From contig QLIY01000779.1 in NCBI GenBank assembly GCA_003260075.1, forward strand, positions 3,594-67,593: a stretch of DNA of 64,000 bases, in the 5' to 3' direction. Source of the stretch: Phallusia mammillata (Eukaryota; Chordata; Ascidiacea; Phlebobranchia; Ascidiidae). Under the pieces are notes generated by a model. That model searched no databases, was not told the origin of the DNA, and saw only the letters and a list, made by a program, of their open reading frames with translations. Both the position numbers and the translations under genes were made by a program. This document shows positions 48,901 to 59,643 of the stretch, piece by piece; position 1 is the stretch's first letter, and each line of letters starts with the position of its first letter.

Positions 48901-51900
48901 TGCGTCATTATCAAAATGTTGCTGTCGAAACGTCATGTTGTATGCAAATAAAAACTGGCTTGTTTGTTTCTCTTCAGAATCTTTAAAACCGTGAATTGTG
49001 TACCTAACACAGTAATTCGTTTTTGAATATTGTTTATCAAAACTGATAAATTTAAAAGTTTTCCCCGGGCCAAAGTAAAAAATGTTGTATTGGTGTTAAA
49101 ATCAGGAATTTTTGTTACCCTATAGCAGTTGTTGTTGAACTTATTGTAGCTTCCAAGAGAAACGAGTGCGCCGAGACAGATGGCAAACGAGAAGAAGATT
49201 TGGGTCCCGGCATCGATCCAGACCTAGAGGATACACAATGTGACGTAATAATTACAACATAATCTAACCAGCGCTTTCAATCATTTGTCAGTCCTGTTTA
49301 AGTAAAATCGATTGTGAATAGGAAAGGCTTAAGTCTTTTAAAAGCTAAATTACGCTCCCACAAAATTGAATTGACATTTTAAACCGACTTTTTTTTCGTT
49401 TTTAAATCTACTTAGTGAGTAGTAATTAAATGTTTGTGTTGCTTTATCGATTCTACATTTAAGGTCATTGAACAAAATGCAAAATTGAAGACGATTAAAA
49501 ACGAATGCAGCAAATGCCCTACAGCAAGTCAGTAGGCCAACATGCGTCAACTTTCTGCGAAATCACAGCATACTAATTCTATAGATATTTAGTCGACTAC
49601 CAAAACATCATTGCATTTCACTGTACAAAAATCCTGTGATTTTGCCCTACGTTTGCCGCACACTTACGAAGGTCAAATAGGATTTCGCGTTTGTGGCAAT
49701 CACAGACCACAAAGCAAGCTACATTACTAACAAAAACCACAAAGGAGCCAATGTTCCCAGAGTGCAATAAAGATTAGTCGGAACTAAATCGTTTTGAGGC
49801 CAAAGCTATAGGCGTGGGATATTTGCTGTGTTCTTTAACAACGTCAGCTTAAAGCAATACTTCATCCACAACAATGTAGCATTGAAAATCCTGTAATAGA
49901 CTTGAATGTAGCTACGTTTTGGCACCACAAGAGGCAATTGTCTTGCCCTAATCCATCACAGTGACGACACAAACACTTTCAATGCGTGCATTGTTGCGTG
50001 TTTACTGTTATTTGTCTTGGTTCAGCGACCCGAGATAACCTGTGGTCGTGACCTTCACAGTGACCTTTTTATGGCGTGACAGATCACTGCAATTAATAAG
50101 TTCATTTGAAGGACGATTGGTGCTTCGTGTGAAAGATGTAAGTATTAATCATGGTGCCAAAGTACAGTGGGATTATCTCAAATGAATTTCCAACGATTGC
50201 TCATTGCTGTTGAGTCGGTGTTGTTTTCGCGCAGTTTGATTTGCAGTGTTAAATGATGATCGAAAATGCATGCCTGGTCGTTTAGCTGAACGAACCTTAA
50301 CACGGGGCAGAAATTTAGGCAACACTGCAACTGTTATTCACACGTCAAAGGCCCTTTTTTACATTATTAAACACCCACAGGAAAATGGAAAGAGAGTGTG
50401 GTCTTAACGCGCTGATTATTTTACAGTTGGCAGCATTTATCATTCTTTCTTACTAAGATATGTTTGTATAAATGCCCAAAGGTTTGATTAACAGCTGTTT
50501 AGCTCATGCCGGCTTTTAAAGCAAACAGGCACGATTCAGGCCTGACTTTGTATTTCATCGATTTGTATCGTTATTTCAAGTTGGTCAAGGTAACTTTGGC
50601 GCCTAAATCAGAACTGCTTTTTTCAAATCGGGTTTAGGCCTGGTTTTAGGCTTGTACTTTGGATTTCATGCCGAGATCAGGCCTGCTTGCAACAGGTTTG
50701 GCTGCATTTGCGGTTTCCGCCAATCATGGGAGGAAATTTGTGGCATCGAACATTAGACTTCGCACGGGAAATGTGTGATAATTGATCGTTTGCTGTGCGA
50801 CATGCAACGGTCGGGTTTGTTTAGAATTATTTGATTTTTTTTAAATGTTCATTGCGTTTCATCGTAATGTTGACACTTCCTTGCAAGAACACCAAAAATT
50901 GTAGCCTACTTCTTGTAAAAGGAAGTGCTTAAGAACAGTATGTCTATTTTAATATTTGTACATTATTAAAAGGTAGAATCGAACCGCTGTTTAATTAAAA
51001 CAACATGTACCTGCTGGAATTAATACATAACGTATTTCCAACAGGTTTGCATTGGAGAACAATTACATTTTTCCAAGTAAGTAATTGTTAAAACAATATT
51101 TGAGTTCTGCTGGCCTTGGTAAAAAATCTAGCAGCATAGCAAACTTTGTAAAAGATTTAAGGACCTCAGTTTAATACTGAATAAGAATTGGCATTCAAAT
51201 ATTTGGGTTTCGGTGATATATTGAAAATCTACACCCTAAAAAGCAAACTTGTAACTGAACTTACCTGGGGGTCGGCAAGTTTCGACATGTCGGGTGTCAG
51301 ATAAAAGCGGATGCCATTCGCAGCTCCGGGAAGTGTCACACCGCGAATGAGAAGAATGATCAGCATCAGAAAGGGAAAAGTTGCTGTGAAATATACCACC
51401 TAGTGGAAAAAAGTCACAAGTTAGATTTAAGCTGATATCTGGTCTTCTCACTGTAAGTGGCTCTACGGTACTATAGCATTTTTACTTTCGCTATTAACTT
51501 GCCTAACGCAGCTAGGAACAATGTTAGGCAGAAAACGGCAGTGTTGGGTTGTTTCGTAACACTGCCTTTGAGTCAAAAACAATATGTGACGCAAACAAAA
51601 ACGGAAACTTGGGCGTCAAGCTTTAAAAAATTTAAAGCATTTGTAACCTAATTTAAAAGGAATCGATTCTTGTTTTAATTAAAACATCTACAATTTTAAA
51701 TCAAAAACATCAAAATATTTCAAAACAAAAAATTGGCAATGTGGAACCAGTAAACAGTCGTGTAATGAGGAGCAGTTCGCGCCTCGGCGGATCGTTTTTT
51801 TTGTAATTCGAAAACACGCGCGGTTGCTTCGTTAGAGAAAGTACTTGGAACCCTAATTCTGCAACTCGTGTTCCAAAATTTCCAAGTATTTTTTAGATAC

Positions 51901-54900
51901 GTACTCTTTATTAGGCACGTACTGTTTGTATACTTTAAGCAAGAAACGATTGTGCATATACCGTGCACGTTATAAAAGTTGAATGTTGGTCTGCAACTAG
52001 GTTTTCGTCAAATTAACTGTTACTAGCATGCACACTACGTTAACAATCGTCGCTCTTTCAGCAACTTTATAATGTTGTAACCAACGTTTCAAAATGTTTT
52101 GGGTAATTTTGTTTGGTCGTTATGTTTTGGGTATAGAAACGGTTATCGGTCGGTTGACGGTTTATTCGTCGGTGTCATATTTTACACATTAGGGGAAGTC
52201 ATAAACCTTCCTACAGGATGTAATTTGAAACATGCTAGGCAGCGGGAACTAAAACACGACAACAACCAACTAAGTGTAGTATTACTGGCTGCTCGATCTT
52301 ACTTACAGTCAAACACAAAAAAATAACTAGAATAGTGGTTGATATATATATATATATATTGCCAGTTTATATATACTACATCATATTTAACGATGTATCA
52401 CATTATGTGATTCACATATACCATTTACTACATTTATAAAGGATATATATATGGCACCTACATTTCATTGGGTCCCTATCTTTTTCCTGGCACTTTATAA
52501 CATAATTGTTTCTGCAAGCATAATCTAATGGGTCCCCACACATATGCACATGCGATTTGGTAACAGAAAAAATAGGGCACAATCATTGTTAAACTGGAAT
52601 AGTGGTTTTTCTATATATTCCATTTTACAGAAACTGTGCTATATTTGCGCACCATTCATTATAATTGTAAGGGATATATATTTGATAAATAAAATTCAGT
52701 ATGGTACCAATATTTTTGTGGCCTGTTATAACATAATTGTTTTTGCAAGCAAAAACCAATAGGTCCCCACACACATATACATTTTGAATTCGTAACAGGA
52801 TGAATGGCGCATGCATATGGTAGGTAAGAATTTGAATTGCACAGATGACATTTGTCGTATTTTCTACATACCAACAATATGATTGCTTAGCTGGGCTTTT
52901 TATGTCCAAAACCTGTTCTGAAACAGTTTTATTAACGCTTTCAGTTTGAGAAGTCACGTTACACAGGTGTAAGAAATCGTGCTGCGTTGTCGCTCTGCGT
53001 TTCGAAACACGAATAAGTTGACCTACATTAACAAAATACTTTAAAATACGCTGCAATGTACCAATCAAAAAAGTATGAAACTACAGAATCATCTGCTTTA
53101 GCAAGAATAGCCGTTTTAAATATTTCACGTTTTGGGTGCCTGTAGGTGAACCGAGGGATCAAACGGGGTCAAAATTCACATGGACCAATCTTGGACCAAT
53201 ATCTGTAATGTGTGTAAATTTGAAAAAGTTTGAACCATTCTTGAACCGAGGGTTCAAACGGGGTCAAAATTCACATGGACCATCTTTAGACCAGAAAATT
53301 AAAAATTTCACGTTTTGTGGGGCTGTGGGTGAACCGAGAAATCAAACGGGGTCAAAATTCACATGGACCATCTTTAGACCAATATCTACACGTTTTGGGG
53401 GGCTGTGGGTGAACTGAGGGATCAAATGGGGTTCAAAATTCACATGGACCATCTTTAGACCAATATCTATTAATGTGTGTAAATTTGAAAAAGCCATTTC
53501 CTTTGAACCATTCCTTCTTGACCAAAACGTGGGAACAAATCCGCGTTAGACGGGGAAAAAAGAAAAAAATATATGTAGACAAAAACAATATGTGTCCCCT
53601 TCAGGGAAGGGGGGGGGGGGGATTGAAAGCTGTGGTTCCTAAAGCTCACATATGTTTTGAAAAAACTTAGCTTGGTGTAATGTGCAGTTTCCGTTTTTGA
53701 TAACAGACTGCTGTTATAAAAAGTAACTTTTAAAGCTAAGCCAATCGTTGACGTTATTGTTACAACGACACCAAAAGGAGTTCAACTTTAAAACGGGTAG
53801 TCAATGTTTGCCTATATACTGTAGAATAGGCAATATGTGGTTGGCCAAAACTTATGTGGTTGGCCAAAACAAAAAAATGCATGTTTCGGTTTCGACCCTT
53901 TTTCGAAAAAAAAAACTAGCAGAACTGATCGTTTTTTTAAAACGCCCTATAGTCCCAACCGGCTGCAGGTAACGGAATAGAATAACAAAACACAGGAATA
54001 AAGCATACAAAAACCAACCTTTCCGGTTGACTTTACTCCTTTCCAGATGCAAAAGTAACAAATCACCCAAGCGAGCAGAAGGCAAAGAGCCAATTCCCAA
54101 CGAACCGTCCCGACTTCGTCAAGGCCCTTTGAGAGACCAAGGACTCTTCGTCTGCTCATCCAAAACATTCGCGATTGCACATAGAAAAAATGAACATAAA
54201 AAACTAATATTAGACAAAGGTTCCCGTAAACTAAGGCTTTGCGAATACAAGGCCTAAAACAGAAGACATTTCGATTTCGTTCTTTATGGGGTTCCAATGA
54301 TATTTCACCACGACGTTTTGATTTCTTTACTGTTCGATGGTTTCTTTAATTTTTGGCACTCATCAAGAGGGAATGTATGGGAAGTCGGCTTATATGCCAC
54401 AACCCGATAGAGAAAAGTGGATCCAGGTATTTCATAGATTTCAAGGTTCCCACGACGTAACACAGGTTTTGAGCACCGAGGGTGGAAGTGTCAGTGAATT
54501 AACCAATGGTTATCCAGTTATTTATGGGGCAAAGTAAGTATATGTACCACGCGGAGTTTTCCCAAATAAACCTCGGCATTTTGTTTCACTATTATCGAAA
54601 GTGGCCCAAACGATAATCGATTTTTTGGAATCTAGTGTAAAAACGCTTCAGTGTTAATGTGAAATACAGTTATGCTTTGCAAACGTCGTATACCGAATTT
54701 TAACAACCATGCGCATTTTTGATTAAACTTTTGGTTAAAATTTGGCATTTTTTAATTTCCTATTTGCTTTAAACCGGCGGAAGGGCGGAAAACATAACTA
54801 ACTGGTTGGTAAAATGACAGAGTGCCAGATATTAGTTACATTTTGTTTGCAAATTAATTCATTTTGAAAGGAATAAAAAAACGCTTGCATTACCCACAAC

Positions 54901-57900
54901 TATTCACTGCAAATTACATGCGAAAAACTGAAACTAAGCAAATTGTGTAAACAGGCAAGCATTTTAAAAATTAGAGTTTTATCGATTTATAAGCAACACG
55001 TTAGTTGCATAAATCCATCCACCCTTCCGCAAGGAATATAGAAAGATCAATCGCAAATAAATGTTAAAATTAAAGCGGCAACTTTTCGCAAGCTAGTGAC
55101 CTACAACAACAAAAAAAGTAAAAGGCTTTAATTTTCAAGCAGATTTGCTGGTGAGCAAGACGCAAATTTTTGTTTCTACAGATACTGACTCCCAATATTC
55201 GGTTTCGGGCGACGTCTTGGTTCCGTTGCATAGAGTGGCGTTGTAGGTGGGAGTGGCGGCTGTGGTGAAGGTGGCTGCAGTGGTAGCAAGTGTAGAGGCC
55301 ACTGTGGTAAAATTGTCGCTGGTATTGTTGGCGACTGATTTGATGTAAGTGTCAACGCAACAAGGCGTATTCCAGTAGTGGCCGCACTTTGCCCACGGCA
55401 GCTCCGCGGTAAAGCTTTGGAAGAGGTAGAAGATCGCCCAGGCGAGTATTACAATGTAGTAAATGTTCAGCAGGGCCACAATCACCATGGATGCGTATCC
55501 AATACCTGGAAACATCTCATGGTAACTGATTGTGCGTGTTTGCATGCGCACTTCCATCGTCCTACCTGACCAGAAACACAAACCCTACAGGGATAAGAAA
55601 TGGAAAACGGACCAGATTGCTTAGGCCAGTGGTTTTCAAATCGGGACAATTTTCCAATGCTTTGGATTTATGGAAAGTCTTCGTTATCGTAATAGCAGTG
55701 TTTCGTTCTAAAACTGCTGCTCTTTGGGGATTGGGCAGTGAAATTGTGATGGGAAAGTACATGGTGGATTATTATCAAACGTATAATGAAGCATGAAAAA
55801 CACTGGCTTAGGCAGGAGCAGATAGGGATCTGGGGGGGGGGTGTTCTAAAACTGCTGCTCTTTGGGGATTGGGCAGTAATGTACAAAGAAATTGTGATGG
55901 GAAAGTACATGGTGGATTATTATCAAACGTGTAATGAAGCATGAAAAACACTGGCTTAGGCAGGAGCAGATAGGGATCTAAACGTGAGTTAGAAATTTTT
56001 TCAGGTCAGAAACGCAAAAAATAAAAATCTAGGCTATAAAAATGTGCCATAGAGGGAAAAAAATTCTTTGGCTTATCTTACAATAGGCTTAACTTTCCAA
56101 CATAAACATAGGAACAATGTATTGTTTATTAACAGTAAGAGTTAAAGTATTTTTCCCCATTTTCCCAATAAGTCCAAGTTTTAGCAAAATCAGTAAGCAG
56201 AATATCTCGGCAGGACGAAAGAATCACAACAATGCACACAAAATTTATTTTCTATGACAATAAAAACGAAACACACAAACTTACCGGAATTGGGCGTCAC
56301 CTACAAACAATGTTTACACAAACAGAAAAGTACAACAAACACAAAACACTGTACGATTGTCTGATATATTTAACAGGAACCAAAATGCCATGAACTAGTG
56401 AGTAAGCTAATAATCTTTGCGGGCGGGCGGTAGTGTAACGTGTTGTATGCCGAACATACGATAGGTGCTTGTAGCTCATGAATTGGACATGGGTTAGGAT
56501 TATGATACTAAGGTGCATTTTACACTACATTGGAATTGCCTCGATAAGACCTTTTGACAAGATGGGGGCATTTAAAACGTGTTGACCTTAATTTTGGGAA
56601 CAGAAAGCTAATTTTGACTAAGCAAACACCAACACATGTTTCAATATCTTCTTTATCAGTTACACGGACTGTAGTTACAACTGAAACTCACCAGTTCCAA
56701 GTGGAACAAGTCTCCAGCTAGTGACGCCACCCTCGCTCATATACTGACCAAGAGAAACTTCCAGAAAGAAGATGGGAATTCCGCCCAGTACCAGAAAAAT
56801 AGCATACGGAATAAGAAACGCACCTGAACATAAAATGGTCTATCACTTTAAAATTTAAAGTGTATTGATGATAGATTAGACTAGATCGTCAACTTATGAA
56901 GCTAAAAGAGCTTTATTTTTCGTAAATATATCTGTATATATCTGTTCGCAAAATGAATGCAATTTCACTTGCAAAGTTACTAGACTATATGCCCTGAAAT
57001 GGTCAAAAACCTTTCAGTGTCACATCTATCACAGCGTCAAATGAGTTAATATTTACTGGTGAAACGTCGGTAATTGTTACACAATAATGAGACGAAGTAG
57101 AAACAAACGAATAGTTCCAATAGGTAATTATTTCTCTGTGCAACCGTTTTTTGCTAAATCACGATTGTAACATAGTTAGGTGTCTCTATGAAACACACAA
57201 CTAAATAACAGATTGTCGTGTTTAAGGTGTAACTTAAAAGATTATGTGCACTTTGTTACAATACACGGGTGATGCCAAGCAAATTAGTTAACGTTTTATT
57301 CAGTGAATACGCCCCAAGATTTTTACGATGATATAACCGCACAAGTGTCCTAAAAGAAACAATTGAACTAGGGAATGTTGTCAATTTGGATGGGAGTGTT
57401 GAAGCCATAAACGAGTTTTACAGGCATGAGGTACTCACCACCTCCATTTTTGTAACAGAGATATGGAAACCGCCAAACGTTGCCAAGTCCGACGAAACCA
57501 CCAGCGACTGAAAGAATAAAGTCCATCTTTCTGGCCCACTTCTCTCGCTGAATAGGAGCCTCCGAGTCCACATCACTGTCTGATCTCTTCACCTTCACTT
57601 CAAGGTCATCCGGGGAGGCAAATGGAGGATTACTGTTCGCCATATCGGCGTCCTGTGAAAAAATAAGTCGATATTATGACATAAGCTTGTAGTCGCTTTA
57701 CGTCGCTTCCAACAAACTTACCCCCTTTTACAATATTTTAAAACAATTTCAAATCGTGCCTTTAGGTAATACATACGATGTTAAATTGAAAAACTGGTCA
57801 TTATTCTACGTTATACATTTTATTAGGCGCTGTGCTTGGCACCGACAGTTAGCTAAAGTTAACAACGGGAATGCAGCAATAAATTTACAGTTTTACATTC

Positions 57901-59643
57901 ACAGGTCAAAGGCTACGTGAGTTGTAAAAACCTGTCCCGAATGACTGTAGTTGACTGTGATACATCTGCAAATGCTAAAATATTTTGTTTACCCTAAACA
58001 TCAAACCTTTATGATCAAGTTATCACGTCTTTTAAATAAACAATAAACACACCTGGTACGTCTGTACCTCATTTGCTGGCAAAGGCATTGGGGTGTCCAT
58101 GTTACAGATGTTCGGTTACTTTATAACTAAAGAAACTGAAACAGATCACAACTGCTAAATTACATACTTTCAAAAGTTTAAATGCGGTCTTCGACTGTTT
58201 TTGACAAAAAATACACAGCCCAAATTGCCTTTTCTTTTGCTAAAACCGGTTACAAAACAACGAGAAGTCCAAATTACTTCAAACAACTTGGCATGAACGG
58301 CTAAATAAGTAATGATTTGCCGCGCGGCATTTGCAATGGACAGTCTGTTACGTTTCGTATGACTGGGGAATCGATTGAAGACCTTTTTAACACGCGGTTA
58401 AGAATGTAGGCCAGGTTCCAGTTTGGAAATCTGCTACAGACACAACGAACGAGGTCAGACGAGGGGCAAACTTTCCAGCGAGGTTGAATAAAGAGCAAAA
58501 ATGAACTCGGTTGAACCCCGGAACCAAGGGGGCTTTAGATGACACAATTTTCTAGATTTTGTTCACATGGTACACTTCGGCCGAATTGTGCCAAATAAAC
58601 AAATGCATCGTTTTCAAAAAAAACTTTAATTGGAGCATATACGTTTGAAGCTTGATAGCGCGATGAGGATTTAATCTTTTTACATTCAGTTTACATAAAA
58701 AAGTGTTCTTTCATGTCAAATAATCGTTTTATGGTTTCAGATGAATAACACAAATTGCTTCCAAAACTCATTTGACTAATATGTACTGCCAAGCAAACTC
58801 AGCTCATTTGACGTTATCAGTTTGTGTCAAATATGCTTCCATCTGACCTGCCTACCAGATGACACCCCGACGCTGCTGTTTGCCAAATACTGGCACCTTA
58901 CGCGAGTTTCTTGAATTTAACTTTACACGAATCGGCAATAATTCTTTGTGAACTTATATATCAATCGATCTTCTTCGTTTTACAGCGACAACATGAATGG
59001 ATTCTGGTGGGCAAGCAGAAGCATGTTTTCAAAGTAGGGGGTGAAGTGTTTGACTGGTAGACATCCGTCATGCTGTTCAAACCATTGACCGATTTGCTGT
59101 TTTTGTGACTTTTGTTTGAACAGCAAAGTTGTTTACATGGATTTTCACAATGCAAAAAGTAAGTCAGGTCTTGGGGCTCACATAACAGACCCTTCTGAAC
59201 CCGGTTTGGTACTTTATTGGAAGACGGTTACCAATTCTGCATCACACAAATTTGCTGACAACCACGTTGTCTTTCCAAAGCTCGATCGGAAAACCACATC
59301 CCGATTACAAATTTGTACTTGTCAACACGCTTACTTTCAGGCGTCGTTACCTGTGGCATCAGCAAAATCTACGCTAAACCTAAGATTAAGTTATTTACTT
59401 TTTTGTAGTTCTCCGCATGTGCTAAACGCTTGCCTATGTGGTAAACACGCGCCTTTTCGACACAGGACACACATAACTGCATCTTATCAAATGTTCACTC
59501 GAACCGATTTTTGTTCTTTCAGATATGACGGGAAGAGTGTTTATACATACCTCGGCTAAAAGCCTCTTTTCTGATTCAGGATCAACCATTTCTATTGGCT
59601 CGTTGTTTTCAGAGGAGTAGCTGGGAGCATTTGGGGAATCCAT
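45950..59643 (-). CDS. SLC6A6: Sodium- and chloride-dependent transporter, taurine transporter-like (SLC6A6 group)
   Basis: An SLC6 carrier, probably for taurine or a related osmolyte or amino acid. Exons on the minus strand: 59643-59551, 57652-57439, 56823-56692, 55505-55190, 54151-54019, 51399-51265, 49223-49119, 48759-48636, 48218-48106, 47748-47611, 47205-47103, 46911-46811, 46669-46499 and 46219-45950. Every junction is in phase and the product is 715 residues. The TM1 stretch [20 protein letters not shown] matches taurine transporters rather than GABA or creatine carriers. Others are the TM3 start [52 protein letters not shown] (TM6), [30 protein letters not shown] (TM8), and [10 protein letters not shown] before TM12. 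The second extracellular loop is long and Thr-rich with several N-glycosylation sites. The cytoplasmic tail is acidic. Substrate preference within the taurine/GABA/creatine group is inference. Confidence 0.93.
48829..49018. repeat. Hairpin element with 53-bp arms, flanked by a 14-bp direct repeat
   Basis: In an intron of the SLC6 gene, 48847-48899 and 48918-48972 are near-perfect reverse complements with an 18-bp loop. They share GAGAAACAAACAAGCCAGT and the block through TTTCGACAGCAAC. The direct repeat TAACACAGTAATTC occurs at 48829-48842 and 49005-49018. It looks like an inserted foldback or MITE-like sequence. The right flank copy lies 32 bp beyond the arm. Confidence 0.8.
49224..51264 (-). 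other. Intron of the SLC6 gene
   Basis: A 2.0-kb intron between the exons ending DPQ and starting VWIDAG. Only short spurious frames. No repeat recognised. Confidence 0.75.
52440..52800. repeat. Two diverged direct copies of a ~130-bp repeat in an SLC6 intron
   Basis: About 52440-52565 and 52672-52800 share the order GGATATATAT, then ATAACATAATTGTTT.TGCAAGC, then GGTCCCCACACA, then GGTAACAGA or CGTAACAGG. They are diverged and have no C or G run between, so this is a genuine repeat rather than an assembly duplicate. Confidence 0.65.
53132..53480 (+). repeat. Four-copy ~90-bp minisatellite in an SLC6 intron
   Basis: Four direct copies, starting near 53148, 53242, 53331 and 53410, share GTGAACCGAGGGATCAAACG, then GGGTCAAAATTCACATGGACC and ATCTTTAGACCAATATCT. 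Spacers of different length (TTTCACGTTTTGGGG-type) separate them. The open frame across it (53136-53417) reflects the repeat and is not a gene. Confidence 0.8.
55705..55968. repeat. Haplotype duplication around a G10 run in an SLC6 intron
   Basis: Positions 55705-55831 recur from 55842 after G10 (55832-55841). The second copy has an 11-bp insertion near 55879. Confidence 0.8.
58053..58100 (-). CDS. Alternative first coding exon of the SLC6 gene
   Basis: The minus-strand ATG at 58100-58098 opens 16 codons ([16 protein letters not shown]) and ends in phase 0 at a GTGTGT donor. It can splice to the exon at 57652 exactly as the distal 31-codon exon at 59643-59551 can. An acceptor-like TTTCTTTAG ends at 58127, 26 nt upstream of the ATG. 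The resulting protein is 700 residues. A third possibility is initiation at the ATG inside the common exon (57643). Confidence 0.7.
59551..59643 (-). CDS. Distal first coding exon of the SLC6 gene
   Basis: 31 codons from the ATG at 59643-59641, acidic and Ser/Pro/Glu-rich ([11 protein letters not shown] start), ending GAG|GTATGT in phase 0. It encodes a cytoplasmic N-terminus different from that of the exon at 58053-58100. Confidence 0.75.

Noticed and set aside
52625-53068. 147-codon minus-strand frame in an SLC6 intron
   Set aside because: It crosses the diverged 130-bp repeats, and its composition and lack of homology suggest chance.
59116-59559. 147-codon plus-strand frame opposite the SLC6 first exon
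   Set aside because: No recognisable domain, no splice or start context, and it overlaps the supported minus-strand exon.
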